Assembly (NCBI GenBank): GCA_012800145.1 | Contig: JAAZJW010000292.1 | Coordinates: 1-9,677, forward strand | DNA length: 9,677 bases | Direction of reading: 5' to 3' | Source of the DNA: Clostridiales bacterium | Lineage (GTDB): Bacteria; Bacillota; Clostridia; Peptostreptococcales; Natronincolaceae | Shown here: positions 6,630-9,677 of the stretch, in pieces | How positions within the stretch are numbered: position 1 is the stretch's first letter | Layout: every line of letters starts with the position of its first letter | Notes under the pieces: model-generated | Told to the model about the DNA's origin: nothing | Seen by the model: only the letters and a program-made list of their open reading frames with translations | Databases searched by the model: none | Position numbers and translations under genes: made by a program

Positions 6630-7397
6630 TCAATTTATTTTAAACAGTTTTTTTGTGTTCAATGTGGTCTGATGTGCAACCTCCTCAACGGGTATTTGTT
6701 TTGCCTCCGCTACTTTTTGCGCCACGAACCTTACATAGGCAGGTTCATTTCTTTTGCCACGATGCGGTACGGGAGTCAAATAAGGACTGTCAGTTTCTAT
6801 TAAAAGCCATTCCAACGGAATTTCTTTGGCTACTTCGTATGTTTTTCTGGCATTTTTAAATGTAACAGGACCGGCCAACGAAATATAAACCCCCATTTTT
6901 ACATATTCCCTTGCCATCTCTACACTGCCGGAATAACAATGCATGACGCAGCCAAGACTTCCCGCATCATGTTTTTTCAGCGTATCAAAAACCTCCCCGT
7001 GTGCATCTCTATCATGTATTATTATAGGAAGATTAACCTCCTTTGCCAAATCTATTTGTTTTCTGAACCATTCTCTCTGGATATCCCTGGGGGAATGATC
7101 ATAATAAAAATCCAGGCCTATTTCCCCTATGGCAACCACCTTTTTCCTGTTGGTTAGGGCCTTGAGTATTTCTATGGTGTCTTCGTCCATATCTTTTACT
7201 TCATGGGGATGAACTCCTACGGCCGCATATACCATATCGTATTTCTCAGATAGGTTGACTGCTCTTATGGATGTATTTAAATCTGCCCCGGGATTGAGTA
7301 TATATTGTATATTATTTTGTTTTGCTCTTTTTATGACATTATCCCTGTCTTTATCAAAACGCCCATCGTCTAAATGAGCGTGGCTGTCAAAAAGCAT
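6630..7397 (-). CDS. tatD: TatD-family metal-dependent DNase
   Basis: A cytoplasmic TIM-barrel hydrolase of the TatD family (YabD in Bacillus), associated with 3'-5' exonuclease activity on DNA or with D-aminoacyl-tRNA hydrolysis in some members. The 255-residue length is normal. All expected metal ligands are visible: H6 and H8 in FDSHAHLD, E92 in IGEIGLDFYYD, H128 in IIIHDRDA, H153 in VMHCYSG and D203 in IETDSPYLTP. The ATG at 7395-7397 has AGGAGG seven bases upstream; an in-frame TTG eight codons earlier lies before that site and is rejected. The metG-tatD order is conserved in Firmicutes. No clear promoter is visible in the 167-nt gap, so readthrough from metG is possible, although that gap is filled with repeats. 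The stop codon is followed within 25 bases by the promoter of the next gene. Confidence 0.93.
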   Translation of the reverse strand: MLFDSHAHLDDGRFDKDRDNVIKRAKQNNIQYILNPGADLNTSIRAVNLSEKYDMVYAAVGVHPHEVKDMDEDTIEILKALTNRKKVVAIGEIGLDFYYDHSPRDIQREWFRKQIDLAKEVNLPIIIHDRDAHGEVFDTLKKHDAGSLGCVMHCYSGSVEMAREYVKMGVYISLAGPVTFKNARKTYEVAKEIPLEWLLIETDSPYLTPVPHRGKRNEPAYVRFVAQKVAEAKQIPVEEVAHQTTLNTKKLFKIN

Positions 7398-7452
7398 GAT
7401 TATGCCTCCTTTTTTTAACAATGGCTGAAAACTGAGACCCCTCGGGGATCAA

Positions 7453-7468
7453 CAGACTGTGTGAAAAA
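7453..7468. repeat. 16-bp direct repeat, copy 1 (metG-tatD gap)
   Basis: CAGACTGTGTGAAAAA occurs here and, identical and in the same orientation, at 9630-9645. The two copies flank metG. A further hairpin follows each copy, though of different sequence. The motif resembles an insertion-sequence end, but no transposase is present. Confidence 0.8.
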
Positions 7469-7469
7469 T

Positions 7470-7495
7470 GTCATCCTGAGCGAAGCGAAGGATCT
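7470..7495. repeat. Hairpin-forming GAGCGAAGCGAAG interspersed repeat
   Basis: ATCCT (7473-7477) and AGGAT (7489-7493) flank an 11-nt loop containing GAGCGAAGCGA. From memory, closely related sequences (CATTCTGAGCGAAGCGAAGAATCT type) recur at high copy in many unrelated bacterial genomes, always intergenic. Only one copy is in this window. On the minus strand the hairpin is followed a few bases later by TTTTT, so it might weakly terminate metG transcripts. Confidence 0.55.
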
Positions 7496-7517
7496 CAAAT
7501 GGCCTATCCCTTACGAT

Positions 7518-7572
7518 TGTTAAACTATTGTTAAACTATTGTTCAGCTATTGTTCAGCTATTGTTCAATTGA
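7518..7572. repeat. 11-nt tandem repeat array at the 3' end of metG
   Basis: Four full units (7518-7528, 7529-7539, 7540-7550, 7551-7561) and a partial fifth running into the last codons of metG. The first two read tgttaaactat, the next two tgttcagctat. The array is the same family as the one at the left edge of the window and occupies the same position, directly beyond a stop codon. Confidence 0.85.
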
Positions 7573-9505
7573 TTTCCGTGCCACTGGCAATATCTCTATC
7601 AACCGTACCCAAGACCAATTCCTTATCATTACATGCAGCAAGTATCATTCCATGGGACTCTATACCCCGAAGTTTTACAGGTTTAAGGTTGGCCACTAAT
7701 ATTAAATTTTTACCGATTAATTGTTCCGAATCGTAATATTCGGCTATACCCGATACTACCTGCCTTGTTTCGTTCCCGACTTGTAACTGCAGAACCAACA
7801 ATCTGTCCGCATCAGGATGTTTTTCCGCCTTCAACACCTTGGCTACCCTCAGTTCCAGCTTACCGAAATCATCTATAGTTATTTGTTCCTTAGATTCAAT
7901 AATAACCGCATCCTCCTGTTCTTCTTGAGTTTCACCCATCTTTTCCAGTGCTTCCACTTCTTTGTCCACATCCAGCCTCGGGAATAGCACATCCCTTTTT
8001 CTTACTTTCGTGCCCGTTGGAATCCTGCCGAAACTGAATGTATCCTTCCATTCGGTACCTTGTCCATCGTCAATCCCCAGTTGTGTCCAAATTTCAATGG
8101 TTGTTGATTCCATAAAAGGTTTTATCAGTACGGATATAATTCTAATACAATCTGCTAAATTGTAAAGCACCGTATTGAGTCTTTGCCTGTTGGAATCGTC
8201 TTTTGCCAATATCCAAGGTGTGGTTTCATCTATATACTTATTTGTTCTGCGGATTACTTTCCATATCTCTTCCAGCCCTTCATGGAATTGCAATTTGTCG
8301 ATTGCTGTTTCTATTTTTTCGGAAGCGCTCGTTGCAACTGATTTTAAATCTTCATCAAATTCTCCCGACTGTTCAGGTTCAGGGATAATCCCCCCATTAT
8401 ATTTTTCAATCATTGCAACAGTTCTGCTTACAAGGTTCCCCAAATCATTAGCAAGATCGGAATTCAGCCTGTTTATAAAGTTTCTGTTCGTATAATTACC
8501 GTCCTGGCCGAACGTGAACTCCCTTAGGAGAAAATATTTGATTGCATCCAACCCGTAACGTTCTATTAAGGGCTCCGGATACACAATGTTTCCCTTGGAT
8601 TTCGACATTTTGTCCGCATCAAACAGTATCCAACCATGGCCGTATACCATTTTAGGCAATGGCAATTCCAACGCCATCAGCATAATCGGCCAGATAATTG
8701 TATGGAACCGGACTATCTCCTTTCCTACCAGGTGAACATCCGCAGGCCAGTATTTGTTAAACAGCTCTTCGTTTTCCGAACCGTACCCCAGTGCCGTAAT
8801 ATAGTTGCTCACAGCATCAAACCATACATATATTATATGTTTCGGATCGAAAGGTACAGGAATGCCCCAATCGAAACTTGTACGGGACACACAAAGATCC
8901 TCCAATCCGGGCTTCAGAAAATTGTTTACCATTTCATTTTTTCTTGAGGGTGGGGAACAGATTTCGGGATGTTCCTCAAAATATTTAATCAATCTGTCTT
9001 GATATTTTGATAACTTGAAAAAATATGCTTCCTCCTTTGCCAGATATACCGGGCGTTCACAGTCGGGACATATATGCCCTTCCTTTAATTGGCCTTCTGT
9101 CCAGAAGGATTCGCAAGGTGTGCAATACCATCCCTCATATTCGCTTTTATAAATGTCCCCTTTATCATATAATTTTTGGAACATATTTTGTACCCTCTGT
9201 TTATGTTCCTCATCTGTTGTTCTTATAAAAATATCATAAGAGATATCCATTGCTTCCCAAAGTTTTTTTATTTCCGATACCATTTCATCTAAATATTCTT
9301 TTGGTGTCAACCCCATTTTTTGGGCTGCCTCCTGTATTTTTTCTCCATGCTCATCCGTTCCTGTTAGGAATTTGACATCGTATCCTGTCTGTCTTTTAAA
9401 TCTTGCCAGTACATCCGCCGCTACCGTTGTATATGTGTGTCCTATATGGAGTTTACCACTTGGGTAGTATATCGGTGTTGTTAAATAAAATTTCCCTTTG
9501 CTCAT
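7565..9505 (-). CDS. metG: Methionyl-tRNA synthetase
   Basis: MetRS charges tRNA-Met with methionine using ATP, in the cytoplasm. The 646 residues form a class I synthetase. The Rossmann catalytic domain carries HIGH at 20-23 and KMSKS at 299-303. The connective-peptide zinc knuckle carries paired cysteines C128/C131 and C146/C149. An alpha-helical anticodon-binding domain lies at about 340-500. A C-terminal EMAP-II-like tRNA-binding domain lies at about 540-646 ([53 protein letters not shown]) and mediates dimerisation in related enzymes. The ATG has AGGAGG five bases upstream. No T-box leader motifs are visible in the 172 nt available upstream. The stop codon lies at the edge of the 11-nt tandem repeat, and a 16-bp direct repeat flanks the gene on both sides. 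Nothing in the protein suggests damage. Confidence 0.97.
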   Translation of the reverse strand: MSKGKFYLTTPIYYPSGKLHIGHTYTTVAADVLARFKRQTGYDVKFLTGTDEHGEKIQEAAQKMGLTPKEYLDEMVSEIKKLWEAMDISYDIFIRTTDEEHKQRVQNMFQKLYDKGDIYKSEYEGWYCTPCESFWTEGQLKEGHICPDCERPVYLAKEEAYFFKLSKYQDRLIKYFEEHPEICSPPSRKNEMVNNFLKPGLEDLCVSRTSFDWGIPVPFDPKHIIYVWFDAVSNYITALGYGSENEELFNKYWPADVHLVGKEIVRFHTIIWPIMLMALELPLPKMVYGHGWILFDADKMSKSKGNIVYPEPLIERYGLDAIKYFLLREFTFGQDGNYTNRNFINRLNSDLANDLGNLVSRTVAMIEKYNGGIIPEPEQSGEFDEDLKSVATSASEKIETAIDKLQFHEGLEEIWKVIRRTNKYIDETTPWILAKDDSNRQRLNTVLYNLADCIRIISVLIKPFMESTTIEIWTQLGIDDGQGTEWKDTFSFGRIPTGTKVRKRDVLFPRLDVDKEVEALEKMGETQEEQEDAVIIESKEQITIDDFGKLELRVAKVLKAEKHPDADRLLVLQLQVGNETRQVVSGIAEYYDSEQLIGKNLILVANLKPVKLRGIESHGMILAACNDKELVLGTVDRDIASGTEIN

Positions 9506-9533
9506 TTTTTCCTCCTGTTAGTTAATATGTTGG

Positions 9534-9630
9534 TGTGGCATGGGAACGTTTTGCTTGCCACATACTGAAAAGTAAATGTTTGCCCGTGTATCTGCCTTGG
9601 AATTGATGTGACAAACAAAGCGTCCCCGTC
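9534..9630. repeat. Long imperfect inverted repeat upstream of metG
   Basis: The arm at 9539-9561 (CATGGGAACGTTTTGCTTGC and three more bases) pairs with the arm at 9608-9630 (GTGACAAACAAAGCGTCCCC then GTC). About 20 of 22 positions pair in the minus-strand RNA when three G-U pairs are counted, with 46 nt between the arms. The first arm also contains its own perfect 7-bp stem, TGTGGCA/TGCCACA (9534-9540, 9556-9562). The GGGACG...TTTGTCAC type resembles REP or MITE elements common in Clostridia (from memory). It lies in the metG leader or promoter region. Confidence 0.65.
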
Positions 9631-9645
9631 AGACTGTGTGAAAAA
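9630..9645. repeat. 16-bp direct repeat, copy 2 (upstream of metG)
   Basis: Second identical copy of CAGACTGTGTGAAAAA, same orientation as 7453-7468. Its last bases form the left arm of a small hairpin, AAAAAGC (9641-9647) with GCTTTTT (9657-9663). It abuts the outer arm of the inverted repeat at 9608-9630. Confidence 0.8.
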
Positions 9646-9677
9646 GCACTTTTCTCGCTTTTTGTCATTGCTATGAA

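Noticed and set aside
7436..7450. GACCCC/GGGGATC hairpin as metG terminator
   Set aside because: The stem has a very small loop, and on the minus strand it is followed by TCTCAG rather than a T tract. It is also close to the tatD ribosome binding site.
7518..7572. CRISPR array from short regular repeats
   Set aside because: The units are 11 nt, contiguous and without spacers, and there are no cas genes.
9506..9677. T-box leader controlling metG
   Set aside because: No T-box sequence (AGGGTGGNACCGCG-like) or specifier stem with terminator was found in the 172 nt available.

Overview
The window looks like a stretch of chromosome from a low-GC, probably spore-forming member of the Clostridia (Bacillota). 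The evidence is the AT-rich composition, strong AGGAGG-type ribosome binding sites, frequent GTG starts, and the conserved Firmicutes neighbourhood metG - tatD - yabE - rsmA. In Bacillus subtilis the matching order is metS - yabD - yabE - rnmV - ksgA - yabG. All six long genes lie on the minus strand, so the region reads right to left.

Layout in transcription order (high to low coordinates). metG (7565-9505) encodes methionyl-tRNA synthetase with a C-terminal tRNA-binding domain. tatD (6630-7397) encodes a metal-dependent nuclease. An HD-GYP-type signalling gene (5406-6524) has its own promoter and sits between tatD and yabE; its HD motif has lost the histidine. yabE (4173-5207) encodes a G5/3D-domain cell-wall protein with a clear sigma-A promoter and a terminator that contains the stop codon. 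rsmA (3114-3986) encodes the 16S rRNA dimethyladenosine transferase. The RNase M5 gene (rnmV), usually found between yabE and rsmA, is absent. Downstream lies a 499-residue protein I do not recognise (1554-3053), with two globular ends joined by about 190 residues of Glu/Lys/Ala-rich repeats. A 31-residue single-pass membrane peptide (1380-1475) is the only plus-strand gene I can support. It has its own ribosome binding site, a possible sporulation-type promoter, and a shared terminator. At the left end is a LytR-CpsA-Psr (LCP) family cell-wall enzyme (67-1011).

The genes combine translation and rRNA maturation (metG, rsmA), nucleic-acid turnover (tatD), cell-wall remodelling (yabE, LCP) and a probable signalling protein. 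Promoters and terminators divide them into several transcription units rather than one operon.

The intergenic DNA is unusual. The same 11-nt tandem repeat (core TTGTTAAACTA) lies directly beyond the stop codons of two unrelated genes, LCP and metG. A 16-bp direct repeat flanks metG. There is a long imperfect inverted repeat upstream of metG, a hairpin-forming GAGCGAAGCGAAG repeat between metG and tatD, and an 18-nt repeat plus a palindrome upstream of the LCP gene. I see no CRISPR array, rRNA, tRNA, intact transposase or phage gene. The best candidates for something undescribed are the long repeat-linker protein, the small peptide gene and the 11-nt arrays.
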